The position numbers were made by a program, and so were the translations under genes. DNA of 64,000 nucleotides, from contig NC_061781.1 of the NCBI RefSeq assembly GCF_022458985.1, forward strand, positions 14,349,501 to 14,413,500, in the 5' to 3' direction. The notes beneath the pieces are model-generated. The model saw only the letters and a program-made list of their open reading frames with translations. It had not been told where the DNA came from and did no database searches. Below are positions 13,101 through 25,085 of the stretch, piece after piece (within the stretch, counting starts at the first letter, position 1; every line of letters starts with the position of its first letter). The DNA is from Mugil cephalus. Lineage: Eukaryota > Chordata > Actinopteri > Mugiliformes > Mugilidae.

Positions 13101-14248
13101 TGGGCCTCGAGAACAACTCGCTACACCCCAGACAAAAGTACACAGGCAGAAAAGAAATATCAAGGCACAAAGGCTCTTTATGTAATGCTGTCAAGTTGCA
13201 TTGATTTTTTTTTTCCTGTATATTTGACAGACAACATAAAATCGTTGCTTCATGTCATGTCAAGCTGGGCTTCGGAGATTGCATCGGCTCTACCAATATC
13301 ACTCAGTTCTTTTGGTAGACGTGTTTCTTGGACTACACTTTGCGGAGAGATGTTGACTGTGAGTAATTCATTTGTGTGAGCCTCGGGTGTGTTTGTTGTC
13401 TTTACACAGCGACACATATACAAACTGTTCCGCAGAAAGATGACCTCAAATCTGACTTGGGACTAAACTCTGTGCCACAAAGCTGCGTTTTGTACAGTAA
13501 CCGAGGTCCGTTTCATCAGCGGATGGTTGGACTCGGGGACTGGAGCAGGAATGGGGTTCTGGTTTGTCTCCAGGTTTTTGTGGCGGATCAGCAGCTGTGT
13601 AATCAGACCTGGCTCTGACCCTACCTGTCCGGACGTTCCTCCACGCCCTCCATCATGTCCAAGTGACACGCACACACTGATGAACAGCCGGTCGCGTGCA
13701 ACCTCTGAGCCAGCCTGACCCGCGGTCTGATTTAGTGGGGATAAGCCACAACTGCCAGCACTGTAGGGACTTCTAGGATGTACGCTACATCATTCTTTCA
13801 TCAGGGCTTTATTTAAACTCCCACTGATTTATTGTGAACTTGTGGTCACTCAAGCTGCGCAATAAAAAGGCTGAAGAAGAAGATCTTAAAAACACATTCC
13901 AGCACTTTAAGGTTACAGAAAGAATATCCAGCCTAATTTTCCAATGTGTAGTTTTTCTTCCCCCCGCCCCATTCAGAGTTTAAACACCAACACTACCCAG
14001 CTTCATATGAAGAAAATAAAACAAGTCATGCAAAGCAACCACAGTTTAGAAAAGTTTTTCTTTAAAGTTTTCAGGATGCAAAACCATTCCCACAATAATT
14101 TAAAAAAGCAGCGGAAACATGGTTTCTATCCACAAACTGTGTTGCTTTAGCTTCATTATTCATTTTAAGTTTTCACATAGGAATTTTATTAAGAGTTTAT
14201 GTGTCTACATATCTTCCTACATTTATAGTATATTTAGCTTCGCCACTC
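10164..14248. other. intergenic region, second part
   Basis: No gene is recognised. The region contains a GT-rich simple repeat near 10177-10218, a GGT run followed by a GGGA run at about 11322-11370, and short C and A homopolymers near 12567-12587. Several overlapping open frames around 11000-11500 are created by the simple repeats and read in both strands, so they are not counted as genes. Confidence 0.6.
11322..11370. repeat. GGT / GGGA purine-rich microsatellite
   Basis: A (GGT)n tract is followed directly by a (GGGA)n tract. This composition produces the artificial W-, G- or V-rich open frames in this stretch. Confidence 0.8.
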
Positions 14249-14709
14249 TTAACTCCATAAGACCCAAGAATTCTTTTGGAATACATCTTCATTTCTTTAA
14301 AATAAGATTAAGATCATTATGTATTTGTGATTAGTAGAACCTGAGAAGTATAAAAAGTAAGCATCATCTTTGAACTGGAAGTTGAACTGTATATTACAAT
14401 TCAAGTCACCAGCATGTACCAAAATATAAAACTGTTTATTTTGATGCAAAAGCAGAATTGGAAACGAGGAAATCCCAACATTCTCAAACGAGTACTTGTG
14501 AATTTGTTAAAATTTGTTTGCATGTCATATCAAACTAGAAAAGTTAATAAGCATAAATAAACAAGTGTATATTGACCCTTTGTTACCAGTTCATGGTAAA
14601 GAAAAGTGTCCCCTTATGAGGACGACAGGTCTAAGTGAAGCAGAATAAGCTGCGGCAAAACCTAAAACGTAATGTCCCCATATGAGGACGGCAGGTCTCA
14701 GGAGGTTAA
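14249..14709. mobile_element. piggyBac-like MITE with TTAA flanks
   Basis: TTAA stands at 14249-14252 and again at 14706-14709. Directly inside are matching inverted ends, CTCCATAAGACC on the left and CCTCCTGAGACC (complement of the right end). TTAA target duplications are the hallmark of piggyBac transposons. The interior holds two near-identical GTCCCC-TATGAGGACG segments and no coding capacity. A related truncated copy lies at 44495-44874, so this is a dispersed family. Confidence 0.65.
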
Positions 14710-17059
14710 TAGCTACACCAATGTCAATAAGATAGATTATTTAATACATTTAAATATGTCATTTCCATTGCACAAGAACAGGAAACAGCATTAACTTGAA
14801 CTGAAAGCTGGCATGGATTCACTGTTAGACTGAGCCACTGTCTCATTTAGTTAATTACCAAGAAGATTGTTTAATTAGAACTGATATTTTTCAGCTTTTA
14901 TATTAGGACTGCTGCTAGAAATACCCATTGCATAGTATTTTCATGCCGATTACAGATTTCTACAGAGAATGTTCAGGGCGAGTGGACTTGTTGTGTTTGT
15001 CCCAAGTGCTACTTATTGTCACATTTGGCTACTGATACTTTTGTGCTTTGCTTTGACGGGCGACATGCATACATTTTTTACAACGTAGTATTCCCACTCT
15101 TACTTAAGTAAATGCCCCGGGCACTTCTTCCTGCCCTGCTCTCTAAAGAGCCCCCGTGGTCTGTGGACGTCGTTTATCTGCTGACTGAATGTGACACAAT
15201 AGACGGAGCGGCCGCTGTCGGACATGTGGATGCTCCGCGGCCCCTATTGAGAACACTAAGCTCTGTATTTGCCCTCCTCTCGCTGAGTATAACAGCCTCT
15301 CCAGCGCAGGTTAGGAGTGGGGCTCCCTGCAGCTGCTGTCTCTGAGGCTGATTAGTGCAGTGATGAGCGAATGAGGGCCCAGGGAGCCGAGCTCGCGCAC
15401 ACACACCATGAAAGGGTTAAGCAGGCGGTTAGGGAGGAGACCTGCTCTGTGTCCAGGATGTTGAGTGCTGCAACGTGATGGTGTGCTGTTACACTGCATG
15501 AGGCCTCAGATCCACTTGGGTTCTGATTGGGCCTGTAAGATCACAGCTACCCCCGTCAACCCCCTCCTCCCTGAGGGTTTCTCTCTCCACATCCTCCCTG
15601 TTGATTATCACCACTGCCAGAGCTGACTCTTGCACTCCAGCTGCTGTCCACACTCTGGCTCTGGGGCTAATTTATCCAGGCTGCATGGAGGGAGAAAACT
15701 TTCTCACACAGCACAGAGAAGCCGAGCAGCCGCACACCAAAGCCTCAGCTTGTTGCCCTCTGTGGAAACCGCCATCAACGACTGCTGCTGCTGCTGCCTC
15801 TGCCGCCTCTGCTGCTCGCCTTTCTGTCAGTCCTTCCCTTGTGTTGCGTTTAAACGATATCCAGATCTACAAATGCCACAGCCTCCTTTCCTTGGAAATA
15901 GTTCATCAGGACAAAATAGACAGCGGCGGTTTCCCTGCGGACCGACATGTGTTGCTCTCTGCAGGTGTTTCCTCTGAGCAAATCCAGGCAGAGGCAAAGG
16001 CAGAGTGTTGCCTTCAGTGTCCGGGAGGAGACTTTCAGCAGTCGTCCTCAATGTGAAACTCAAGCCTTCAGCACTTAATATAAAACACACATACAATATG
16101 TCCCAATAGCTACTGTATATCAAAGCATTGTGTGCTTCCCTCACACTACAATACAATACAACCGCGAACAACGCAGGTGAATGACGTACGAGTCGGGGGG
16201 GAGATTGGTGCCGTTGATGATTTCTTTGTCCAAGAGCGAAGTCTGAGGACGAAAAGTGCGTCAGGAGTTTTCCTGCGAATTGCTGTTTGTGCATTAGGGT
16301 TTTTCAGGTTATTGTTATTTGATAAAAAGCCAACGCCAAATAATTCACACAAACATCGCCGTGAGACGGAGCCGCGAAAAACATCTATTTGACTTTGCGA
16401 GTCTGAGAGGAAGAAAAACATAGTAATTGACCAGTCAAACAAGTGACTTTGGAGCGGGCCGAAAGAAGAGGATCTCAAAGGAGACAGGAGTCAGAAAGCG
16501 GCGTCTCCTTCAGGGTTCTCGCCATAAATTTGAATTTGAAATGTAGCTCGCAGAAAATGTTCACTTTAGCGAAAGTGAAAGCTTGTCAGATCCATAATTA
16601 ATTTTCTAAATGACAGATCCGGACTTTTAACGGCTTACCCTCGTCTCGTGAAATATTGCAACTTGTGTCCGTGCTTAATTCTGAATGACGTTCAACAATT
16701 CAAACAGTGTGCGCACCATAAACATTAGGTCTATCCCCTGCCCTGGCATATATCCATAAGCCGCTTGGACGCGTGCCAGCAGCTGTAGGAGCAAAGCTTT
16801 GTCTTACTTGCGAGTCTTTGCCAAAGCAGCATTATATGAGTGTTGATGGGGAGAGTCCTCTGTCGGGGCTTGCGGGGCTCCTGTGTCTCTCCGCCGGGCT
16901 CTCCTGGGTCGCACAATTGGACACAGAGGGCAAGACGTGGCTCCACAATCCCAGCCCCCCCCCCTCCCTCCCCCATCTCGCCATGTTAAATGAGAGCATT
17001 GTGACTGCAGACCTGCTCTCATCTTCATGTACAGTTTCTTTTTTTCCTCCTTCTCGCAG
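14710..17059. other. intergenic region with one enhancer-like block
   Basis: No gene is recognised. The 151-codon open frame at 15601-16056 lacks any family resemblance and contains a GCT/GCC-repeat-driven alanine run. Around 16500-16640 an AT-rich block with CCATAATTAATTTTC and ATAAATTTGAATTTG motifs resembles vertebrate developmental noncoding elements; this is composition only. Confidence 0.5.
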
Positions 17060-17191
17060 TACATAATGACCCCAGACTATGTGACGACAGGCATTGTATC
17101 CGACCGGGCGGACCACGTAGAAATTAAAGACGGGGATCTGATTCTGAGTCACAGGTCTCTGTCGGCTGCGTGGCGTCCAGAGAGGTTGAAG
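17060..17191 (+). pseudogene. metap1d: METAP1D-like exon remnant (mitochondrial methionine aminopeptidase 1D)
   Basis: A good acceptor (CTCCTTCTCGCAG) precedes an exon-like stretch translating as YIMTPDYVTTGIVSDRADHV then EIKDGDLI. This follows the METAP1D segment around PDYVTTGIV one to one over about 28 codons. After that the match is lost in this frame. Weak similarity (G-L-C...) resumes in another frame, and the last codons before a GTGTGT donor read RLK, like the family's SLK. The family's exon part would be about 50 codons, whereas this one is 44, so small deletions and at least two frame changes are implied. METAP1D removes initiator methionine in mitochondria and lies between HAT1 and DLX1 in human, exactly this position. 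I found no GHGIG catalytic-region codons between 17.2 kb and dlx1a. It is most likely a decayed gene; a fast-evolving real exon is less likely. Confidence 0.65.
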
Positions 17192-17481
17192 GTGTGTAGA
17201 TACACAATACACAATATTTTACATTTTATTTATGTGTGTGGCCTCTCATGGAGGCAGGTGGCAACAACTGATCAACTTTCTCCCCAGAGGAAGAATCAAA
17301 TAGTAGCATTAGACCCTGTGATGTGTTCTTTCACATGTAGATTAATATCATGATATATATCCGTAATATTAATCCCTACTAATTTCACTCATTCAGTCGT
17401 TTTAGAAGCAACTGTGTTTTAATATCAGGTGTGTAAAGTGCTCATCTTTTTTTCTTTTTTTTTCCATTTGTTCCTCTACAG

Positions 17482-17537
17482 AAATGTTCCCTCCATCATC
17501 TTTACACTGAGCTCCGTGGTCACACTACACCTGACAG
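17482..17537 (+). pseudogene. metap1d: possible second METAP1D exon remnant
   Basis: An acceptor (TTCCTCTACAG) is followed by 56 bases that start AAATGTTCCCTCC and end ACACCTGACAG before a GTATTT donor. The ends resemble codons for the family's G-F-P-K-S and H-G-I-P-D stretches, but most of the expected 50-codon exon is missing and stops interrupt every useful frame. It lies 290 bases after the better remnant, in the right order. This is a weak call, resting on nucleotide resemblance only. Confidence 0.3.
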
Positions 17538-20500
17538 GTATTTAATCTCTTTTTCTCGGAATCCCCCTCTCTTTCAATTATGAACTGCAATTTAGAAATC
17601 AAACCCAGCAGCAGTGTTTGCTGGCTGAGGTGTTACTGTATGAGAAGATCTTTTTTTTTTTCTCCATTTAACTAAAACGCTCTGAGCAAACACTCAACTA
17701 GATCAACCCTGAACGACTCCTACCAAGGTAAAGATCATGTTTTCTTTACAAATGTGCCTTTCTGTGGGTTAAAAAAAAAATAATGCAGGCTTCGTTTCTT
17801 ACAAAACCGCCCTATTGTGATGTCTTATTCATTTCTGAGGTCACTTTAAGCAGCGATGAGACACTGGCGCTTTGGTTCGGCCCCGTCTCTTAGTTGGAAA
17901 ATAGATTTTTTTCGCCGCTACGCGAGAATGAATTCAGCTTTTGGTGTCATTCTGCAGAGTCAGACTGACCGTCGAGATAGCATCGCGGAAGGCAATTAAA
18001 AAGAAATTAACTCAAATTGTGTCTAATTTTGTGTTGTCTGCGATTTCCCGTGTTTATTTTGAGCTGGTTTTCTTGGAAACTCCTACTTTGTAAGTGCACC
18101 AAATGCTTATTTTAGTCTCTTTTTTTTTTTTTTTTTTTTGCCTTCCTCTGCAAGAAGCAGTAGATGCTATCAACAATGATGTCAGTGTGGCTATTTGTGC
18201 CCTATAAAATGCACATATACGCCGATGCGGTGCATGTTTAAATAATTCACATAGGTCACGCTTTGATCCTCTGATACTGCCTCCCCAAATTGCCGCGGAG
18301 AGGCAGGAAAACCAGTAGATTGAAAACGAGGAATGCATCAAGGGGTGTGCTGTTTACTTGTAGCACGGGCAGCTGGTTAGCCACCCCCTCCGCCGCTTTG
18401 CACCCCCTCCCTCGCTTTTCAATTCCAGCCAGACCCCAGGCTCGGCTGCTAACTGGGGGCTGGAATATTGTGCACTGGGGATCAATGCGGCCCTGAGTGA
18501 AATGTCAACTGTGGCCCTGCGATGTGTCAGGCTGTGAGGGAGTTGTAATGGCTATTGATCCACTGTGCGCTTAATGCAGAGCTGCCCCGCCACGACGCGA
18601 GCCAGCTGCAGCAGAAAGATATGTATGAGATGAGCTAAAACTGAGAAAATAGAAAAGAAAGAGCCCACAGTTTTGTCCCCCTCCTTCCATCCCTCCCTCT
18701 CTGGCTGCAGATTGATCTTCCTCTTCCTGCTGATTCTAACTGGGGTCTGTCATTATCTTACTCTGTCATTAGGGGCTCCATTGACAGCCTTGGCCTGTCT
18801 GTGTCACTCTATTGAGACAGCAACACTTTTCCCATGCAGTGTTCCCTACATTTATTAAAGTCTCTGACAGCCTTGTCTTAGCTTTCTCCATAGATGGCTG
18901 AGCTTCAGGCTGTGGCGCTGCAGTGTAATTGGAAGACGAGGCTCTCTGTCCCTGGCTAGTAATATCTGCGAGATACAGCTGTAGGTCAGACTGGTTTATA
19001 TCAGACTGCTGGTTATGAAGTACGAAATCAGACCACCTCTGTCTGAGGGGTCAGTGTCTGTTCTAGTCAGGGCGACGGTATAGACCCCGCATTTATGAAT
19101 CTTCCATCTGTGAGTCACATGTTTGTGATTTGAGTTTCCTTGCTGCGTCTGTTGGGGTGGGGGGGAAATGGATTTCCATAGCGTGATGCAGAGGGCGGTA
19201 TGAAAATGAAAAGCTGAGGGAGGTCACAAACACGCGTGTGGATGATGTATTTATTCTTCCTGCTGGATGGGAGGTTCTTTTAACTTTGTCTCAACCCAAG
19301 AGATCACATTTATGTCTACATATAAATGATTCATTCTAAATAACATCAGCTAAACTGGATGAATTTATTAGTTTTGAGCAAACAGACATGCACGTTGTTA
19401 TTGGTCTATTACTAGTGATAACTGGACCTAACTTAATTTATTCAGAAAACAATAATGTGCCAAAGAATATTTCATGAGTCATGCAAAGCAGCTGGTTCCT
19501 CTTAAGTCCTGGAGAATAGCTGGGATACAATCATTTTCTTCTCCATACTTTGAGCAATGTGTAATTCTCCTTTTTTTAAAAAAATGTATTTATTTTTTTG
19601 CTTCTATACGTTATCCTTCAGTTACGGTTAAAATTGCATTCTCTCATTTACTTTTTGCACTTGTTGCAAGAGCTGAGTTGTAATTGTGTTTTATCATTTT
19701 AGGGAAAAGTGTTCTCTGGTCTCATGGAAATGCAACAAATATATCAGCGATAATGTGTCAGATTTATTTTAAGGAAAACACCAGCATCCCACTCATTTTA
19801 TTTTAGTCCCTAAAAACAGCCCCCCTCCGGCCGCCATGCGTTTCAGATTAAACTAAAGCCCTTTCAGGGGTTTCACATTTGAATCAAGTCAGTTTCAGTT
19901 TAAGTTCTGACAGTCGTTCAACAATCAGCGTACAACTGCATGAATATAAAAATATGAATCATACAAACGTGAAAAACGTTGCGCTGCTAAGGCTTTAATG
20001 ACATGATAATCTAATACAGCATTTTACATTATTCACTGCAAGGCATTGCTCAGTAAGGGACCGTACAGAAAGGACCGGAGTGGAGAGAAAAAGAAAAAAA
20101 AAATGTGTACACTTCTTAAAAAAGTGAAAACTTTTCGACTGAAGAACTTCTGCAGAAGTTTAGTCTTCACAAATAATTATAAATAATTAAAGATGGTTCA
20201 ACCTCTATCTGAACCCTAACAAACCATAAACTTTTTGCATAACCGCCAGTTTAAGCGTCACAGTTTAATTAACTGAAGTATCTAAGTTAAATCTGAAGTA
20301 AATATCAGCGTGGCATGAAAATGTGACCGGCAGTAATTCCCAGTAATAATTTTCCAGCGGTGCCTTGCTGCTGTCAGGATAAATAAGCTTGTTTGCAAAG
20401 ATGAATTTGTGCTCAAATATCACAACAGCTGCTGCTGCCGCCGCCGCTGCAAAGAACAAGTAAAGCGATTTTTGAAGCCAATTTGGTTCTGCGCCAAGGT

Positions 20501-22229
20501 GACCCGACAGTTTAGATATTGCGGCGGCTTCCCGTGTAAAACAAAGTGAAAACATCACATGAAAGAGCCCCAAAAGGCTCAGCCCCAACAGCTCCTCACA
20601 GCCTTTACATAACCTAAACTTCTGATCATATGATTATTGTTTTGTTGTATTCTCCGCTCGCGGACTATTACTGCAGGCATTTGACAACTTGAAAACATTT
20701 CTGGAGGCTGTCAGGAAGTTCTCAGTGGGGTGCACTGAATTGAGATTGGTGGTTTGTGTGTTTGTGTGTTACACTAAAGTGGCGCTGAGTATAGGCTGGT
20801 GGTGGGACCAAGCTGCTTCTCCGTGTTACAGGAGGCACAATCAAGTAGGACCGGGGGGTCTCTGGCTGCCTTGGCCCCCGTAACACACAAGGCGGCTCAA
20901 TGGGTCGGAAGTTATTGGGGGGTTTGGGGTGAGACTGATGACATGGTGTGTGTCAGAGACTCATCATTTGAGCGCGATACAAGTATTTGGGCTGCGAGGC
21001 TGTAATGTTGCCCCGGCTCGTCTGGAAAGGGGATTCATTCCAGATTACGGGGCCGGAGGGGGTCAGCGGCCCGCACATGTGGAAAAATTTGCGGTGGACG
21101 TAAAGCAGCGGCCTCGCAGGAGTCAGTTGGGCAGCTACATCTTTATCTGCTAGTGTGGGAATTTTACACAAACCGGCAGAAACAAAGTGTTGAGCTCTCT
21201 TACAAGACATCATGAAGGTTTAATCTCAGCCGTCAGATGAGGCACATGCAGATGTACGTACGTACGTACGTACGTTGGCTGCTTCCCAGAATAGAATGAT
21301 TTTTTCCGTCTCCACGTAAGTTTGATTTCCAGCCACACTCACTGACGGATGGATGCTTTTATTTTATTTTATTTTTTTTTGTCCGCCGAGGAAGGAGAAA
21401 TGTTTAATCCAACACCCACTGCGAGGGGAAAAAGTAATGCATATCCCACTATCTCGTCCATCTCGCCGGCGCGATGAAATTGAAATTTTAATGCGTTTCA
21501 GAGTTTTTCCCCCCTCGAACGGAGACGCTGATAGACACGGCGGATGTCATATTTACAGTAGGTTTAATGCACTCCACAATACTGCCGTCTCCAAGTTGCC
21601 GCGAACAAAACATTTTCTCGCACATAAGGAAAGGAAAAGAACAAAATTATTCCTCAAGCTTTCTATCAAGCTCCTGCATTCATGGCAAAGTCTAAAGGGC
21701 ATGTCAGTCCTCCTGCCTCTGAGAGAGGTAATTATCCTTTTCCTGTCAGGGAACAACAAATGATAGCCAACTATGGGGGTGCATTTTCAGGAGCTGAAAT
21801 TTGTCAATAGGAAGGAGAAGGGGGTTTAATTTTCTGGCAGCTGCATATCTACCTTTATATATATATATATATATTTATTTTATTTTTTTTCCAGTGGTCA
21901 TTTGTTGCTTCTTTTCTGTTCACATGAGCTTCCACAGTGTAGTGCTGTTTGTTTATGTCTGCCAGATTCTGAGGGTGTATTTATGTGCCCTGCATTAACA
22001 TACCTATTTATAGTCCTACACTTTCTTACAGTCATCTTTTTTTTTTTTTTCTGTTGTGACCATTTCACAGATTATATATTGTCCAAGTAATTTCCCTTTC
22101 AGCATCTGTGTTTTTTTACCTTTCAGAGAAAGCAGTGAATGGAGGGAAAATTATCACAATTACTCATATAATTGAGCCGTCTTTGTAGCAAGTGCAGCTT
22201 CAGTAGCCCCTTTTTTCCATCAGCCAAAA
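17538..22229. other. intergenic region upstream of dlx1a
   Basis: No coding exon is recognised. The region contains T-runs at 17650-17662 and 18120-18139, a TACG self-complementary microsatellite at 21255-21276, a TA run at 21858-21874 and an enhancer-like stretch near 18150-18330 (TCAACAATGATGTCAG, TTTAAATAATTCACATAGG). The open frame at 21353-21763 starts in a T-rich run and has no family resemblance. Confidence 0.5.
21255..21276. repeat. TACG tetranucleotide microsatellite, self-complementary
   Basis: Five or more TACG units occur in a row. The unit is its own reverse complement in register, so the tract can fold on itself. Confidence 0.8.
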
Positions 22230-22960
22230 TGGTTTCATTATATGGGTTTTTCATATTCCCTGACACAGGGCTCTGCTGAGGGCCTGGCGCGTGGATGAGA
22301 TGCAGGATGAACAGAGCGAATCATTAAGGTCACAGTAGGAATAATTATCCCAGCTATGGAAAGAGCATCTACAGCCTTTTTTCTCCCCCGGCACAAATGC
22401 AATGTCCACGGCTTTTAGTCACAAAGAACTTTGTTACAAATGGAGCTTCCACCTTCTACTTATACAAAGAAGAGAGGGGGAGAGCAAGACTTGTATCAAC
22501 ATGACAATTTTCCATCATTAAGACTAATGACAGGCACAGACTGTGGGGATCAAGGGGAGCACAAAAAAGAGAGGCGCATTCAGGTGTTGGCTGAGTGCTG
22601 ACCTCCTTCCTGTCTTTGTTGGAGACTTAACTCTTAACAAAAACTAAAAAGGGTTTCAGACTAAAGGCGCTGTGACAGCTGAACGTCAAGCAGCCCGGCT
22701 CTCCATGGGCAAATGACTTAATTGGCGAATTTGCATGTTTTCCATTTGCGGGGAAATTAATTCAATAAGGCCTGCATGTAAAGATGTTTAATCAATCGTT
22801 GTTTTAGTGTTGGTGAAATAATTCTCAGCTTATAGCCACGCTGCATTGATTTCATGCTCTCGCGTCGCTGCACAAGCTCAACTCACTCCTCGCTATAATC
22901 TATAAAATTCATTAGTTAACACTTTGAGCATCTTCGTTTAACAGGTAGGATGCTGTATCG
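22230..22960. promoter_or_regulatory. candidate dlx upstream enhancer (URE2-like position)
   Basis: This is a 0.7-kb stretch with no coding potential but dense homeodomain-type cores (AATAATTATCC, ACTTAATTGGCGAATTTGC, GGAAATTAATTCAATAAGG, TTCATTAGTTAAC), an E-box CAGCTG and octamer-like ATTTGCAT. Mammalian DLX1 has a forebrain enhancer, URE2, upstream of the gene, and this block lies 4.6-5.3 kb upstream of the dlx1a start. The assignment is inferred from position and motif density; no alignment was possible. Confidence 0.4.
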
Positions 22961-25049
22961 AGACTGAGGCGTCGGTGTGACACTAGTTCCTTTTACAGTT
23001 TAGCTGAATTAAGTAAAAGCCATATTTTTCCAAGTCCTTTCTCCCCAGCCTTCACTCAGGTAATTGGTCATTTTGCAGCCAATTTTGGGCAGGTTGGGTG
23101 CTTGCTGCCATGGCCTGACCCCTGCTGCGGCTGTAATGGGGACAGCATTTCTACCAGTTCACCGGGGGCTTTTCCACACCGTGACCCCTTGCTTTCCGAG
23201 GAAAGGGCCGCTCTGAACACTGAAATGGAAAAGGGAGTTGAAATGTGACTTTTTTTTTTATTTTCCGCTTTTTTTCCAATGAGCGACCTGAAGCCAGTCA
23301 GCCAGTGCTTTCACTTTGGTTAATTATGATTCTTTTCATGCAAAGGGAAAGATTTTGCAGAGGGAAATTAAAAAAGACGTTTTAAGAATGTTCTGGGCAC
23401 GAAGAATAACGCAGTAATAAAAAGTGATAATAATAATAATAATGGAAATTGAATTTATTGCCGCCTCCTCTGGCTCTTGCTTTTATCATGTTGGATAATA
23501 GTTTACTGTCAATAAACCCTTTTTTTTTCTGTCCCATGAGCCTCTTGGTCAGTGCATCCTGACGTGATGGGATGCAGCAGCTCCTGAAGTGATCAACACC
23601 TAAAAAAAAACAAACAGAATAATCATTATTACCCCGCACACAACCTAAAACAAAACAATGCATTTTCTTAGACTTATTGTCTTATTGCCTAAGAGAAAAA
23701 ATTTAATTAAACTTGCCTGTTGAAACATCAAAAATAATTCTTATTGTTGCTTTAGTTTTCTGATCCTTTTAAACTGTCAATTATGACTAAATTAGGACAA
23801 AAATATTATCACTTCTTAGATGAGTAATTGTGAATTTTAATTACTCACAAGCCCTTCTTTTCATTTTCTTTTCTTTTTCTTCTTATATTTTAATATTATA
23901 AACCACCAATTACTACTACTTGCAGATAAATAAATAAATAAATAAATAATAACACAAATGTGATTACACAGAAATGCGCTACGTCCAGATGATTTAAACA
24001 CATAAAATCATTTTGGGGGAAACCAGCTGGAAGTAAATTTGCGTTCGATTGACCAAAAAATAAATTTTAGTTCTTCAGCACATTATATAAACAATGAAAT
24101 AAAAACTGAGCACAATTTCATTTTCCCCCTGACTCCCTCCTGACCCTTGATGATAATACAATGAATTAACCAATGTAACAATCTCCCCTCTGAGATATCA
24201 TCATTCGTTTTTTTTTTTGTTTTTTTTTTTTTTGTTTACACGTAACTCGGTAAACAAAATCAATTCGCATTTTGATGCCACATTGAACACGAAAATAGAC
24301 ATTGAATCGAGTTAATTGTAGTGCATCTAGTTTGCGTTCATTGACGCTGCAAATTACAGGATGGCAGCGAGAGGCAAAACCAGAGAAGAAGCAGAACAAA
24401 AGGCAATTTTCACTTGTTTGATCCACAGCCTTTAAAAAAACCTGAAACACGACCTTCGTGTAGTTTGACATTTGCTAAATTACATTTGGATTTGCGGCTG
24501 AGGTAGAAATGTCCACGAAGGGCAGTTTGAGGAAGGATGAGCTCCCGTGTTCATTCTAATTTGCTCTATATTCGAAATGGTCATTTAACAGAGATGGTTT
24601 GTGCACACGGGACCAAACAACGGAACAGAATTATTTATGATTTATTTATTTTCCTTTACGGGGAGTTTCATTTGCCGATTCTCCTTATAAGCCATCAGAG
24701 ATGTTCAAGTGTGAGAAATTGCAGGAGCCGCAAGAAAACGCGCGAATAGGTCATATGTAGCATAAACAAGTGAATGCTTGAAAACACCATTTAGTTTACT
24801 TCAGGAGGAAAGGGAAAATGAACCCCCCCGCATTTCCCTGCACCTCTAGTGACAGTAATTAATCACCGCTCACATGCAGAGTCTGCAGGGTGCACGGAGA
24901 GCTGAGCCTTCACACAGCATGGACACGCAGTTTACCAACGCTCCGTGGTCGGGATAATATTTGGTGGCGGTTAAAATGCGGGGTTTGGTGTGGCAGCTGA
25001 GGAGGGCTTTCTATCACCGGACTGAAATGAAGTCTGTGACATCTTGGCC

Positions 25050-25050
25050 C

Positions 25051-25081
<31 letters not shown>
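25050..25081. repeat. 32-base T homopolymer
   Basis: An uninterrupted T run, possibly the poly(A) tail of a retroposed sequence on the minus strand. No body of such an element was recognised beside it. Confidence 0.85.

Positions 25082-25085
<4 letters not shown>

Noticed and set aside
15601..16056. 151-codon open frame on the plus strand, overlapped by a 155-codon frame on the minus strand
   Set aside because: Both strands are open over the same bases, there is an alanine run from GCT/GCC repeats, and no splice context or family resemblance is seen. It is best read as chance open sequence in GC-richer DNA.
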